Shown here piece by piece: positions 1 through 8,789 of a stretch of DNA of 33,723 nucleotides. Positions within the stretch are counted from its first letter, which is position 1; each line of letters starts with the position of its first letter. The position numbers and the translations under genes are program-made. The DNA lies in contig JAEZEQ010000049.1 in NCBI GenBank assembly GCA_023432985.1, forward strand, positions 1 through 33,723, in the 5' to 3' direction. Below the pieces are notes generated by a model. That model saw only the letters and a list, made by a program, of their open reading frames with translations, did not search any database and was not told the DNA's origin. The stretch is from Bacteroidota bacterium (GTDB lineage: Bacteria; Bacteroidota; Bacteroidia; CAIKAF01).

Positions 1-1382
1 ACTTCAAAAAATCCATTTTCATCCGATTCCAATTCATATCTTTTACCCAGGTTTTTATTTTCAATAATCACCGTAGCGTTGGGCAGTCGGGCTCCTGTCA
101 ATTTATCCGAAACTATTCCGCTCAGCGGCACTAAAAAGGGGCTGATAGAGCTATGGAATATTTTATCCGTAAACGCATTTCTATTCGACGAGAACCAGGC
201 ATCCTTACCGGATTCCGAGAAGCAAATGGCAAAATCATCTGCGGAGGAATTGAGGGGGAATCCCATATTATGGGATTTTTCGAAAGTATTTCCGTTGAAG
301 TTTGCGTAGAAAATATCCAGTCCGCCCAATCCGATTTGTCCATCTGTAGAGAAATACAGTGTAGATTCCTGATCGAAGGATGGGAACATTTCATTTCCCG
401 GGCTATTGATTTCGCTTAGGTTTCTGGGGTTTACAAAAGCGTTTCCATCCCATTTGGCCATATACAAATCCGTACCACCTTTTCCTCCGGGCATATCCGA
501 AACAAAAACCATAAATTGTCCGTCGGGCGAAATAACAGCGTGACCCACATTATAGGCCGGATTATTAAAGGCTAATGCGGCAGGTTTGGACCATTTATCA
601 TTAGATTTAGTCAACATATACAAACCCAGAACGCGGTGATTTCCTTTCTTTTTTCCTTTCCAAAGTGCGGAAGTAATATAAGCTGTATTTCCGTCTTTAC
701 TAAAGAATACGGGGCCATCGTGATATGCATGAGCCCAATTTTTCCGATTCATTTTTATTTTCCATGCGCCATTTTCCGAAGGGCTTGCCGTCATCAATTT
801 CAGGTAGTGCTGGTTATTCATGGCAAATCGTCCGGATGGGGCACCATAACTTTTTCGTGCAGAAACAAAAAGCAAATCCTTTCCATACCAAACGGGGGCA
901 AAATCGGCAGTTCCTGAGTTAACCGGAAATTCTCTCACGGCAAAAGATGCGCTATCCTTTTTCAGGCGATTAAGGAAATCGTCGTTTTCGATAAAAGCTT
1001 TAGCGGTTGGAAAAGAGGCCAATGCAACGGGAAATTCTTTAGCCAATTCTTGTGCTTCCTCATATTTAGCGAGCAACATAAGCACCTTAAAATAATCGGG
1101 CAGATCCGGGTCATTCAGCAGTTTGGCATCGTGACTTTTTTTAAACCAGTAATAGGCTTTGCTGATATTTCCTGACAAAAAAGCGGTTCTTGCAGCTTTA
1201 TGGAGCACATCGCCACTTTCATTTTGTTTTTTCATTTGTTGTTCGGCCACCTCGTCATACACTTGAGAGGCTTCATAATACTGCCATTGTTCCACCAATT
1301 TATCGGCATATTTCAGCTTTGTTTTTTGGGACCATGCGGTACTGACCAATAGGCATAAAAGACATAATATACTATTTTTCAT
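1..1382 (-). CDS. OmpA/PD40-type T9SS-associated surface protein (partial, C-terminus off window)
   Basis: My own translation gives about 460 residues, open to the window edge. It begins with a signal peptide (MKNSILCLLCLLVSTAWSQ). A helical TPR-like segment follows (about residues 20-130; 'KLVEQWQYYEASQVYDEVAE'). Next come several PD40/WD40-like beta-propeller motifs (about 150-390), for example 'AVISPDGQFMVFVSDMPGG' and 'TLYFSTDGQIGLGGLDIFY'. From about residue 421 a carboxypeptidase-regulatory-like beta sandwich starts ('GIVSDKLTGARLPNATVII'). In this family an OmpA-like peptidoglycan-binding domain usually ends the protein, but it would lie outside the window, so I infer rather than see it. 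The gene starts 12 bp after porP/sprF and is the third gene of the adhesin operon. Related proteins (PorE type) attach T9SS machinery or surface adhesins to the cell wall. The family call is good; the exact role is inferred from context. Confidence 0.85.
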   Translation of the reverse strand, partial: MKNSILCLLCLLVSTAWSQKTKLKYADKLVEQWQYYEASQVYDEVAEQQMKKQNESGDVLHKAARTAFLSGNISKAYYWFKKSHDAKLLNDPDLPDYFKVLMLLAKYEEAQELAKEFPVALASFPTAKAFIENDDFLNRLKKDSASFAVREFPVNSGTADFAPVWYGKDLLFVSARKSYGAPSGRFAMNNQHYLKLMTASPSENGAWKIKMNRKNWAHAYHDGPVFFSKDGNTAYITSALWKGKKKGNHRVLGLYMLTKSNDKWSKPAALAFNNPAYNVGHAVISPDGQFMVFVSDMPGGKGGTDLYMAKWDGNAFVNPRNLSEINSPGNEMFPSFDQESTLYFSTDGQIGLGGLDIFYANFNGNTFEKSHNMGFPLNSSADDFAICFSESGKDAWFSSNRNAFTDKIFHSSISPFLVPLSGIVSDKLTGARLPNATVIIENKNLGKRYELESDENGFFE

Positions 1383-1394
1383 AGGATTCAATTT

Positions 1395-2321
1395 TTAGAA
1401 ATAACGGGGTGAATAAACCTGACCGGCTTTACGATTTTTAGTAAGATCGAATTGCAGGACAATTTCGTGCGAGCCATATTGTTGTCCTCTCAACTTATTC
1501 AAGGGGAAATCGAAAGCATAACCGATAGTAAACATTTTACTGATAAGTGCCGATGCATTAAGGCCCATAGATTCATTATATCTATACATAATTCCGAACC
1601 AGTATTTTTTATAGGCCAGGGCGCTTAGGTTAATATCGAAGGTAACCGGTGCATAAGGTGTAACCTTCACGAGCGTATAAGGTTTCAGATCCCAAACAGA
1701 ATTCAGTTTAAACACATAACCTCCGCTAAAAAAGAAATGTCGTTTAATCATTTTCAGTGTAGCATTCGTAGTTTGGTGGTTACTTTCGAGAATACGCGGA
1801 GAAGAGAGTCCCAGATAAAATCTTTCGCCGTAGTAATAGACACCTGCTCCGAAGTTGGGTTTCACCGATTTCCAGGTATTTCCATAAAAGGGGTCATCGG
1901 GATCCGTCACCGTAAGATTAGTAAAATTATAAGCCGAGATATCTACCCCACCGCTCAGACCGAAGGCCAGTCGGTGTCCTTTTTTATTCAGTCTGATACC
2001 GGCTGAAATATCGAAATAGGCGGAAGTACGGTCGCGGGCTCCGATGCGGTCGTGGGTGATATGTGCTCCGAGTCCCAATGTTTGACCTACCACCGGGGCG
2101 TGAACAGACAGCCATTGCGTATTGGGTGCGCCTTTATAGCCAACCCATTGAAAGCGGCTGAGAAAAGTCACATTCACGGCATTTCGCGTGCCGGCATAAG
2201 CCGGGTTATAATAAAGCGGATTATACATATACAAAGACATTTGTTCGTCTTGTTGGGCCTGCAAAACAAGAGATCCCGATAAAGAAAATCCGATCAACAA
2301 CAGATATATAAATTTTTTCAT
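1395..2321 (-). CDS. PorP/SprF family type IX secretion system membrane protein
   Basis: 308 residues with an N-terminal signal peptide (about 1-23, ending LQAQ). Directly after it comes the family signature 'QMSLYMYNPLYYNPAYAG', and the rest is rich in alternating aromatic/polar beta strands, as expected for an outer-membrane barrel of about 300 residues. PorP/SprF proteins work in T9SS export or surface attachment of large adhesins; in Flavobacterium, SprF is needed to export SprB. Here the gene sits 11 bp downstream of a 2013-residue protein with a type B sorting domain and 12 bp upstream of an OmpA/PD40 gene, which is the usual sprB-sprF-like layout. It is most likely the partner dedicated to that adhesin rather than the core PorP of the secretion machine; this pairing is inferred from position. 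Confidence 0.93.
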   Translation of the reverse strand: MKKFIYLLLIGFSLSGSLVLQAQQDEQMSLYMYNPLYYNPAYAGTRNAVNVTFLSRFQWVGYKGAPNTQWLSVHAPVVGQTLGLGAHITHDRIGARDRTSAYFDISAGIRLNKKGHRLAFGLSGGVDISAYNFTNLTVTDPDDPFYGNTWKSVKPNFGAGVYYYGERFYLGLSSPRILESNHQTTNATLKMIKRHFFFSGGYVFKLNSVWDLKPYTLVKVTPYAPVTFDINLSALAYKKYWFGIMYRYNESMGLNASALISKMFTIGYAFDFPLNKLRGQQYGSHEIVLQFDLTKNRKAGQVYSPRYF

Positions 2322-2332
2322 AGTATAGGGTA

Positions 2333-5300
2333 TTAATATTGCAATTCAATAAATCCTCTTTTGGGTTTGTCGCCATTTCCGGGGTCGAAAATATAGAAAT
2401 AGGTTCCCACCGGTAATTTCTCCCCTTTTCCGGCGAGAGCTCCGGTATTTGCAATTCCGCTCCAATCGTTCTGATAATTTTTCTTTTCATAAACCAGGGA
2501 GCCCCAGCGATTGAAAATACTAAGTTTATGATTTGGGTATTGAGCGACAAAGCTCAGGAATAAGACATCATTTTTCCCATCATTATTTGGGGTAATCAAT
2601 TCCGTAATTTCCACACAATCTTTATCCTCACCGAGGATTAACTGAACCGAATCCTGGATATAACATTGGTCGGGATTAAAAATATGCACCACATACCAGC
2701 CTTCATTATAATTTTGGACGGGATTAATTTCATTTTCGGCATCCGTACTTTGGTAATTTGCCGGGCCGTACCACATATAAGAAGTTCCGCCTTGCGCGGC
2801 AAAAACGAAGCTACCGTTTAAACAAACAATTTGTTCATTTTCGCCTATTATACCTGCATGAGACGGGAAAGGTGAGAAAATGGCATAAATAGAATCCGTA
2901 GCTTGACAACCCGCTGCATTTTCGACCGTTACGGCATACCATCCTTCGGCATTTACAGAAATAGATTCCGTTTGTTCGCCGTTGCTCCACAAATAAGCAC
3001 TAAATCCGCTTCCGGCAGAAATTTGTGTGGCTGAATTACAAATGAGGATAGAGTCGGCCAAATCCAGATCCGGATTACCGAATACCTCAATAAGAACAGA
3101 ATAAGTACTACTACAATTATCGGCATTCGTTGCTTCGAAAGAATATAAAGAATTTGTGCTTGGAGTAACCGTAATAGAACTTGTAATTTCTCCGGTATTC
3201 CATAATACATCTGCGCCAATACCTTGAGCAGTCAGCACCACAGAGTCTCCCAAACAAATCAGGGTATCTTGTGCCAGAAATTGGTATACGGGAGCCGGGC
3301 TAACCGAGATCAAAATAGAGGTAGTATCCGAACAAATACCCACATTACCTACTACAGAAAATACACTGTCTTGGGTTGGGCTAACCTGCACAGTGGTAGA
3401 GGCCGAGTTATTATGCAACCACAAATAATTCCCTGCACCCGAGGCAGAAAGCGAAATTGTTTCCCCTTCACAAATGGTAGAATCGGGATCACTTGGAGTA
3501 ATAAGCACATTAAATCCGCTATTGGGAGTTACCGTAATCGTGATAGATTGACTCGTGGAGCAACCTTCGGCATTAGTACCGGTGAGCGTATAAGTATTTG
3601 TTGCATAAATCAGGAAAGGCACGCCATTCGAGATGCCATTATCCCATGAGAGTGTAGGTGCTCCGGATCCGGTAAGCGTAACCGCACTTCCTTCACAAAC
3701 CAAAGTAGAAGAGGCATCAATTGTGAGCACAGGTTTTGGGTGAACCGTAATCGTTTGAGTACTCACAGAAGAGCTACATCCATTGGCAACAAGTTGAAGC
3801 GTATAATTCCCATTATGTGTAGCATTAGCGGGCGTAATAAATGGATTTTGGAGAGAAGAAGAAAATCCGTTTGGTCCGCTCCACACATAAGTTGCCCCGC
3901 TAAGAGCCGGTGTAGAGAACAAAATAGAGTCTCCGGCACAATTGGGCTGATTAACATTCAGCACAGGCGTAGCCGGGGTTTGGTTTACCAGTACGTTCAG
4001 CGTAGCTGTAGCAGAGCTGCATCCATTTTGAACCAGAAATAGCGAATACGTTCCATTTGCGGCCGTAGTAACCGCATTCAGAATTGGATCTTCGAGCGAG
4101 GAAGTAAATCCGTTTGGTCCGCTCCATACATAAGTGGCGCCACTAAGCGTATTGGCGGTCAACTGCAAATTATCTCCACTACATAGAGGCGAGTTCGAAG
4201 AAATAACCGGTGTTGCGGGCGGATTTGGGTCCGACACAAGCACATTCAGCACATTGCTGGTACACCCGGAAGCGGCCACAAAATACACATCATAAGAACC
4301 GGCAGGTAAATTTGATATGGTATAAGGCAGAGTTACAGGTCCCGAATTCCCATTTTGGGTTCCGATCCAAAACACTTCTCCATTTCCGGATCCCAACACT
4401 TCAATACTTCCATTAGTGGCACCACAGAGTGAGGGCTGCAGAACGGTTCCAGCAGAAATTGAGCTACCGGGTTGCACACTGACAACAGTAGAACTAACCA
4501 CTGAAGAGCACCCATTTTCTACCAAAATCAGATTATAAGTACCCGCATGGATGGCAGAAGCATTAGAAATAATGGGATTATGCAGAGCCGAGGTAAACCC
4601 GTTTGGTCCGCTCCACACATAGGTTCCTGTTGAGGAAGAATTGGAATATAATTCCAGATTATTTCCGGCACAAAGGGGCGAATTCGATCCGATAACAGGG
4701 CTAGTCGGGGTTTGATTGACCACGACATTTGTAGTTGCGAGGGCAGAGCTACAACCATTCACCACAACAATTAGGTTATAGGTACCGGCATGCGATCCTT
4801 GTGCATTTGAAATAAGTGGATCTTCGGCAGAAGAACTAAAGGAATTCGGTCCGCTCCATACATAAGTTGCACCGCTTACAGTAGGGGTCGACAACTGGAT
4901 ATTAGAGCCGGAGCAAACCGGAGAATTAGAAGAAGCAGATGGTGTAGCCGGAATAGCATTAACCGTAACCGATGTTTGCGAGATAGTAGAGCTACATCCA
5001 TTTTGCACGAGGTATAAGCTATAAGTACCGCTATGCGTAGTTTGCGCGTTGGGGATAGATGGGTTTTGCAACCCTGAAGTAAACCCGTTCGGTCCGGTCC
5101 AGAAATAAGAAGCACCGGGAACCAGGTTTGCTGTAAGATTCAGCGTATTTCCCACACAAAGAGGGGCATTCGAACCAATAGTAGGTGCACTTGGAAGGGC
5201 ATTAACGACCACATTCGTACTTGCAACCGTAGACGTACATCCATTATTTACCAGAACTAGCTGATAAGTTCCTGCGTGCGTAGTTTGGGCATTGGGAATA

Positions 5301-8300
5301 GAGGGGTCCTCCATATTCGAAGTAAACCCATTTGGTCCGGTCCACACATAAGTTCCCGCAGCAGTAGATGCCGACAAATTGAGGGTTGATCCGGCGCACA
5401 AGGGGCTGTTAGAAGTAATAGCCGGCACAGATGGCGTGGCATTCACCGTAACAGAGTGATTCACGGTAGCCGAGCTACATCCGTTCACTTCCACAAAGAG
5501 GCTATAATTCCCTGCATGCGCTGTAGTAACATTAGAAATAACGGGATCTTCGTCGTTCGAGCTAAAAGAATTAGGTCCTGACCAGTAATAAACGGCATTT
5601 GTAATCGTATTCGAAGTGAGCAATAAATTTTGTCCGCTACATAGTGGTGAATTACTGCCAATAACCGGATTAGCCGGAATGGGGTTCACCGTAAGATTCA
5701 CGGTGGCAGTAGTACTGGTACAGCCGCTCAATACGAGGTAAAGCGAATAGGTTCCCGAGTTAGCCGTTGAGATATTTGTAATACTTGGATTTTGGAGAGA
5801 AGAAGAAAATCCGTTTGGTCCCGACCAAAAATAAGTAGCACCGACAACAGCATTAGTTTGTAGATTAATAGTTCCGCCGGCACAGAAAGGGCCATTCACC
5901 GTAATAGTAGGCGCCGGGGCTGCGGGGTCTACGGTAACCGTAACCGGAGTTTTGGGGCTGGCACAGATACCCGAGCCCGAAGAAACATAATAAGTTGTGG
6001 TAGAACCCGGGCTAACCGAATAACTGGAACCTGTATAAACCGGTGTAGGGTCAGTAGGCGACAAATACCAATTATAAGGTGCACCCATACCTCCACTTGC
6101 TGTGAGAGAAGTAGAAGATCCGGCACAAATCGTTGCTCCCGAAACAATGGGTGGTAAAGATGGGTGAAATTGAGAAATACCTACACCTGCTCCGGCCGGA
6201 TTCGTAGAAGTGGCATTAAAATATGCTCCTGAGCCGGGATTCACCGTGGGTAAATTTTGGTAATACAAAGTGGCCATAGAATAGAATGGGGCCTGATTAA
6301 TATTAGCTGCTACATTCGCATCCGAAGATATATTCGTATTCAGGTAAGAATCCCATTCAAAAGCAAAAGTACTCGAATTCAACATAGTGATATAGCCACT
6401 TCGTCCTGCTCCTGTTGAATTAATGAGATTATATCCGGCTGCAGCACCGGTAAGTGTTTTAGAAGCTTCTCCGGCGCCACCGATATAAAATTTGCCACAT
6501 GCTCCAAAGGCTATATTTTCGATAATATCACCACCACCGGTTCCTGAATAATAATAAGTCGCATAATTCAGGGCACCTGCAGTCGAGAATTTACAAAAAT
6601 AAGCGGCATAATTCCAAAAACTTCCTGAGCTTCCGCCGAAGTCGATATGCGTAGGCACGCCTTTATTATAAGCACCTGCGAGGTTTACAAGAGGCAGGTT
6701 ATTACTGGTTGTATTAAAAGCGAGAATAAGTTCGTTAGATGTGGGGTGTACCAAGATACGCGCTCCGTGTCCTTGTTGTCCGCGTCTGGCATCGCTTCCA
6801 TTCCCTCCATAGAGTGTGCTCCACACCAATTGTCCGGTCGAAGTAAATTTACCTAACCAAACATCCGTTCCGCCACCGACTGTATTTTGGTTATATGCTC
6901 CGGGAAGGTTAACCAAAGAACCATTTGTCGATGTTTCTCCTACAAAATAAATATTATTGCTATTATCGAAGGCGCATAAAAAGTTTTCTTGACTACCGGG
7001 ACCTCCCAGGAATGTACCCCAGATTTGCGTAAAAGCCGCATTAAATAAAAGTAAGCCCATATCCTTGAAGCCACCGTTCACGGCCTGATTATAGGCGCCG
7101 GCTCTATTCTCAATAGGCAAAACATTAGAATCATATACATCATTCGAAATGGCAACCAAGCCACTGTTGCTGATGGCAATACTGGGTTTATATCCACTTG
7201 AAAGGCTGGTAAGGTGAAGCATAGTTCCTGTATTTTTATCGAAGCGGGCCCAGAAATTTCTTGCGGCCACATCCTGATAAAATCCGCCTCCATTCGTAAA
7301 TGGTGCGCCTGTGGTAATACGTTCGCCCACTAAGTGCAGAGTATTTCCGAAAGTAGTAATAATTTCACCGTCATAAATTTCATCATAACCCGAACCTCCC
7401 AGATAGGTAGACCAAACCAATTGGCGATTGGCATTAAACTTCACAAAATAGGCATCGGCCGATCCGTTAGCCGTAGAGGTATAAGCTGCTCCGGGATTAA
7501 CAACCGGATATGTACTTGCCCCATTTTGAGCCATACCATAGGAAAAATAATTCCCATCATTATCGAGGTGATTATCTATATGATACAATCGGTCTGTACC
7601 CGAACTTAAATTAAAATAAGTACCCCATTCCAAAACCGGATCAATAGTTAAGGTGCTATAGTTAGTATTGCCTTGCAATTCGAAGCCTATGCTGGAGTCG
7701 GAGTGAAGGATATAGCGTACTTCTACCCTATTATCCGTATTCCCGTCAATAAAAGAAAGGGGGATTTCCTCCACCATTTCGTACAAGGAATTTTTGATAT
7801 AGAGTATATTATTTTCCAATCGCACATCAGCGCCTTCAAATTTAATGCGTATATCTGATAGGCTTGCACCCGGATTCAGAATTAGGTCATATTTCATACC
7901 TTCGGCATTCGAGTAAAAAACAGCATCAATATTTGGATAAATTTGTTCATATCGAATTTGTTGAAAAGAACGTACATCCCGAATGCCATTTCTTTTATTC
8001 AAATAAAAATGAGTCAGCCCTTGCGCTGCTTCAGAGCCATGAATCTGAGGATTGGGCTGGGCATTCAAAAAGACCATATCCATACGGTGATAATCGGCTT
8101 TTTGCACGCGACGAGCCTCTTCCAAAGCTGCCTTATCATTAGCAAATTTGGACAAATCCAAGGCTTCATCCTCTTTAAAATTATACACGACACGATTCGA
8201 TTCAAAATAAAGCGAAGCATTATTATGGGAATAATAATACTTTACCTGGTTTTGCGGGTTCTCATTAAAATCGAGCACCTGTCCCTTATTTTCCACAAAA

Positions 8301-8374
8301 AAACTTTGTGCATGTAAGGCCGATGCCATGAGAAACAAGCTCAAAGAACATAGTTGTTTTAGGTTAAACATCAT
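2333..8374 (-). CDS. Giant T9SS-exported adhesin-like protein (propeller + Ig-like repeats + gliding-motility C-terminal domain)
   Basis: 2013 residues. A signal peptide comes first (about 1-23, cleavage after HAQ). Residues about 24-250 resemble the N-terminal DUF7948-type domain found before SBBP repeats ('FVENKGQVLDFNENPQNQVK'). Residues about 250-735 hold SBBP-like propeller repeats ('LVWSTYLGGSGYDE', 'LVWSTLYGGNGSDARRG'). Residues about 740-817 hold a first Ig-like unit, and about 816-1547 the array of near-identical Ig-like units with WSGPNGF cores. About 1548-1919 hold five more divergent Ig-like units ('CEGSAVTLTGSG', 'CLGDSVVLTAQG'). Residues about 1920-2013 form the CHU_C/TIGR04131 type B T9SS sorting domain ('ITPNNDGKNDVLFLSF', 'NRWGSLVYEKKNYQNDW'). 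The product should be exported through T9SS and kept at the surface or released, probably for adhesion; ligand unknown. It is the first gene of an operon with porP/sprF and the OmpA/PD40 gene. Two adjacent ATG codons open the frame. Confidence 0.92.
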   Translation of the reverse strand: MMFNLKQLCSLSLFLMASALHAQSFFVENKGQVLDFNENPQNQVKYYYSHNNASLYFESNRVVYNFKEDEALDLSKFANDKAALEEARRVQKADYHRMDMVFLNAQPNPQIHGSEAAQGLTHFYLNKRNGIRDVRSFQQIRYEQIYPNIDAVFYSNAEGMKYDLILNPGASLSDIRIKFEGADVRLENNILYIKNSLYEMVEEIPLSFIDGNTDNRVEVRYILHSDSSIGFELQGNTNYSTLTIDPVLEWGTYFNLSSGTDRLYHIDNHLDNDGNYFSYGMAQNGASTYPVVNPGAAYTSTANGSADAYFVKFNANRQLVWSTYLGGSGYDEIYDGEIITTFGNTLHLVGERITTGAPFTNGGGFYQDVAARNFWARFDKNTGTMLHLTSLSSGYKPSIAISNSGLVAISNDVYDSNVLPIENRAGAYNQAVNGGFKDMGLLLFNAAFTQIWGTFLGGPGSQENFLCAFDNSNNIYFVGETSTNGSLVNLPGAYNQNTVGGGTDVWLGKFTSTGQLVWSTLYGGNGSDARRGQQGHGARILVHPTSNELILAFNTTSNNLPLVNLAGAYNKGVPTHIDFGGSSGSFWNYAAYFCKFSTAGALNYATYYYSGTGGGDIIENIAFGACGKFYIGGAGEASKTLTGAAAGYNLINSTGAGRSGYITMLNSSTFAFEWDSYLNTNISSDANVAANINQAPFYSMATLYYQNLPTVNPGSGAYFNATSTNPAGAGVGISQFHPSLPPIVSGATICAGSSTSLTASGGMGAPYNWYLSPTDPTPVYTGSSYSVSPGSTTTYYVSSGSGICASPKTPVTVTVDPAAPAPTITVNGPFCAGGTINLQTNAVVGATYFWSGPNGFSSSLQNPSITNISTANSGTYSLYLVLSGCTSTTATVNLTVNPIPANPVIGSNSPLCSGQNLLLTSNTITNAVYYWSGPNSFSSNDEDPVISNVTTAHAGNYSLFVEVNGCSSATVNHSVTVNATPSVPAITSNSPLCAGSTLNLSASTAAGTYVWTGPNGFTSNMEDPSIPNAQTTHAGTYQLVLVNNGCTSTVASTNVVVNALPSAPTIGSNAPLCVGNTLNLTANLVPGASYFWTGPNGFTSGLQNPSIPNAQTTHSGTYSLYLVQNGCSSTISQTSVTVNAIPATPSASSNSPVCSGSNIQLSTPTVSGATYVWSGPNSFSSSAEDPLISNAQGSHAGTYNLIVVVNGCSSALATTNVVVNQTPTSPVIGSNSPLCAGNNLELYSNSSSTGTYVWSGPNGFTSALHNPIISNASAIHAGTYNLILVENGCSSVVSSTVVSVQPGSSISAGTVLQPSLCGATNGSIEVLGSGNGEVFWIGTQNGNSGPVTLPYTISNLPAGSYDVYFVAASGCTSNVLNVLVSDPNPPATPVISSNSPLCSGDNLQLTANTLSGATYVWSGPNGFTSSLEDPILNAVTTAANGTYSLFLVQNGCSSATATLNVLVNQTPATPVLNVNQPNCAGDSILFSTPALSGATYVWSGPNGFSSSLQNPFITPANATHNGNYTLQLVANGCSSSVSTQTITVHPKPVLTIDASSTLVCEGSAVTLTGSGAPTLSWDNGISNGVPFLIYATNTYTLTGTNAEGCSTSQSITITVTPNSGFNVLITPSDPDSTICEGETISLSASGAGNYLWLHNNSASTTVQVSPTQDSVFSVVGNVGICSDTTSILISVSPAPVYQFLAQDTLICLGDSVVLTAQGIGADVLWNTGEITSSITVTPSTNSLYSFEATNADNCSSTYSVLIEVFGNPDLDLADSILICNSATQISAGSGFSAYLWSNGEQTESISVNAEGWYAVTVENAAGCQATDSIYAIFSPFPSHAGIIGENEQIVCLNGSFVFAAQGGTSYMWYGPANYQSTDAENEINPVQNYNEGWYVVHIFNPDQCYIQDSVQLILGEDKDCVEITELITPNNDGKNDVLFLSFVAQYPNHKLSIFNRWGSLVYEKKNYQNDWSGIANTGALAGKGEKLPVGTYFYIFDPGNGDKPKRGFIELQY
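3735..5930 (-). repeat. Tandem coding repeat: eight Ig-like units of about 240 bp, plus one unrelated unit
   Basis: Inside the adhesin gene, about residues 816-1547. Eight units share the pattern SNSPLC.G..L.L, then YVWSGPNGF.S...NP.I, then H.GTY.L.LV.NGCSS. The nucleotide core ccgtttggtccgctccacac, or a close variant, recurs near 3868, 4107, 4600, 4845, 5088, 5332, 5577 and 5815, a spacing of about 240-245 bp except one gap of about 490 bp. That larger gap (about 4225-4470, residues about 1302-1384) holds an Ig-like unit of a different type ('LQPSLCGATNGSIEVLGSG'). The two conserved Cys per unit suggest an intradomain disulfide. Similarity at DNA level suggests duplication and recombination between units. 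Confidence 0.9.
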
Positions 8375-8536
8375 TTCATTAGATTAGATTAATTGATTAT
8401 ATAGATTGTATTAGGGTAATACATGGATTGAGTTAGTTTAAGTAAAATGTTGGGGGGGAGTGGTCAATTAGTTGCTACTAAATAACAATAAAATATCTGA
8501 TAAAACTATATGTGAATTTCAGATTTTGGAAAAAAC

Positions 8537-8545
8537 TTATCCACA
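8537..8545 (+). promoter_or_regulatory. Single DnaA-box match (TTATCCACA)
   Basis: A perfect match to the consensus DnaA box in the AT-rich gap upstream of the adhesin gene. I found no second box close by and no dnaA, dnaN or other origin-linked gene in the window. It may be a chance match, a DnaA titration or regulation site, or part of something larger; function unproven. Confidence 0.3.
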
Positions 8546-8736
8546 ATTTCAACAATTCCAAAAGAAAAATTGGCATTTTAAATACAAAGTAGGGCTAAGC
8601 GGCAAAAAAAAATGGGATAATTTCGATTTCATTTTGAAAAAAAGAAGGTCGGAAAAATGAGAATAAAATCAGACCGGGTTGAGTAGATTCGGGTGTAAGA
8701 CGGGAATTAGGAAATGGTTTTGAGAAAAAAAAAATG

Positions 8737-8769
8737 AAAAAAAAAGGTGATCTATAAAAGACCACCTTT
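8737..8769 (-). terminator. Rho-independent terminator of the rpsL-rpsG-fusA operon
   Basis: On the minus strand, AAAGGTGGTC and GATCACCTTT form a 10-bp stem (one G-U wobble) around a TTTTATA loop, followed by a long T-rich tract. It starts about 20 bp after the fusA stop codon. It separates fusA from the adhesin operon downstream on the same strand. Confidence 0.9.
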
Positions 8770-8789
8770 CTTATCAATTAAGGAATACC

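Larger units (their letters stand above)
8375..8789. other. Intergenic region of 415 bp between fusA and the adhesin gene
   Basis: This is the only gap above 300 bp. It is strongly AT-rich. It contains the fusA terminator at its right end, a run of seven G at 8452-8458 (about 80 bp upstream of the adhesin start), and a perfect 9-mer DnaA-box match at 8537-8545. The adhesin promoter must lie here, but I could not find a clear TAnnTTTG match on the minus strand. A 62-codon open frame at 8472-8660 starts with TTG and looks like chance translation of A-rich DNA. No tRNA or known small RNA is recognisable. Confidence 0.6.

Noticed and set aside
3224..3649. Plus-strand open frame of 141 codons opposite the adhesin gene
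   Set aside because: It is a shadow of the repeat-coding strand; the protein is rich in Arg, His and Cys without any domain, and it has no promoter.
3735..5930. Regular DNA repeats of about 240 bp that might suggest a CRISPR or satellite array
   Set aside because: The repeats are in frame within one long gene, far longer than CRISPR repeats, with no unique spacers; they encode Ig-like domains.
8472..8660. 62-codon open frame in the 415-bp gap
   Set aside because: It begins with TTG, is Lys/Asn/Phe-rich as expected from translating A-rich DNA, and resembles nothing I know.
8375..8789. Replication origin
   Set aside because: Only one DnaA box, no origin-linked genes, and no visible box cluster or unwinding repeats.
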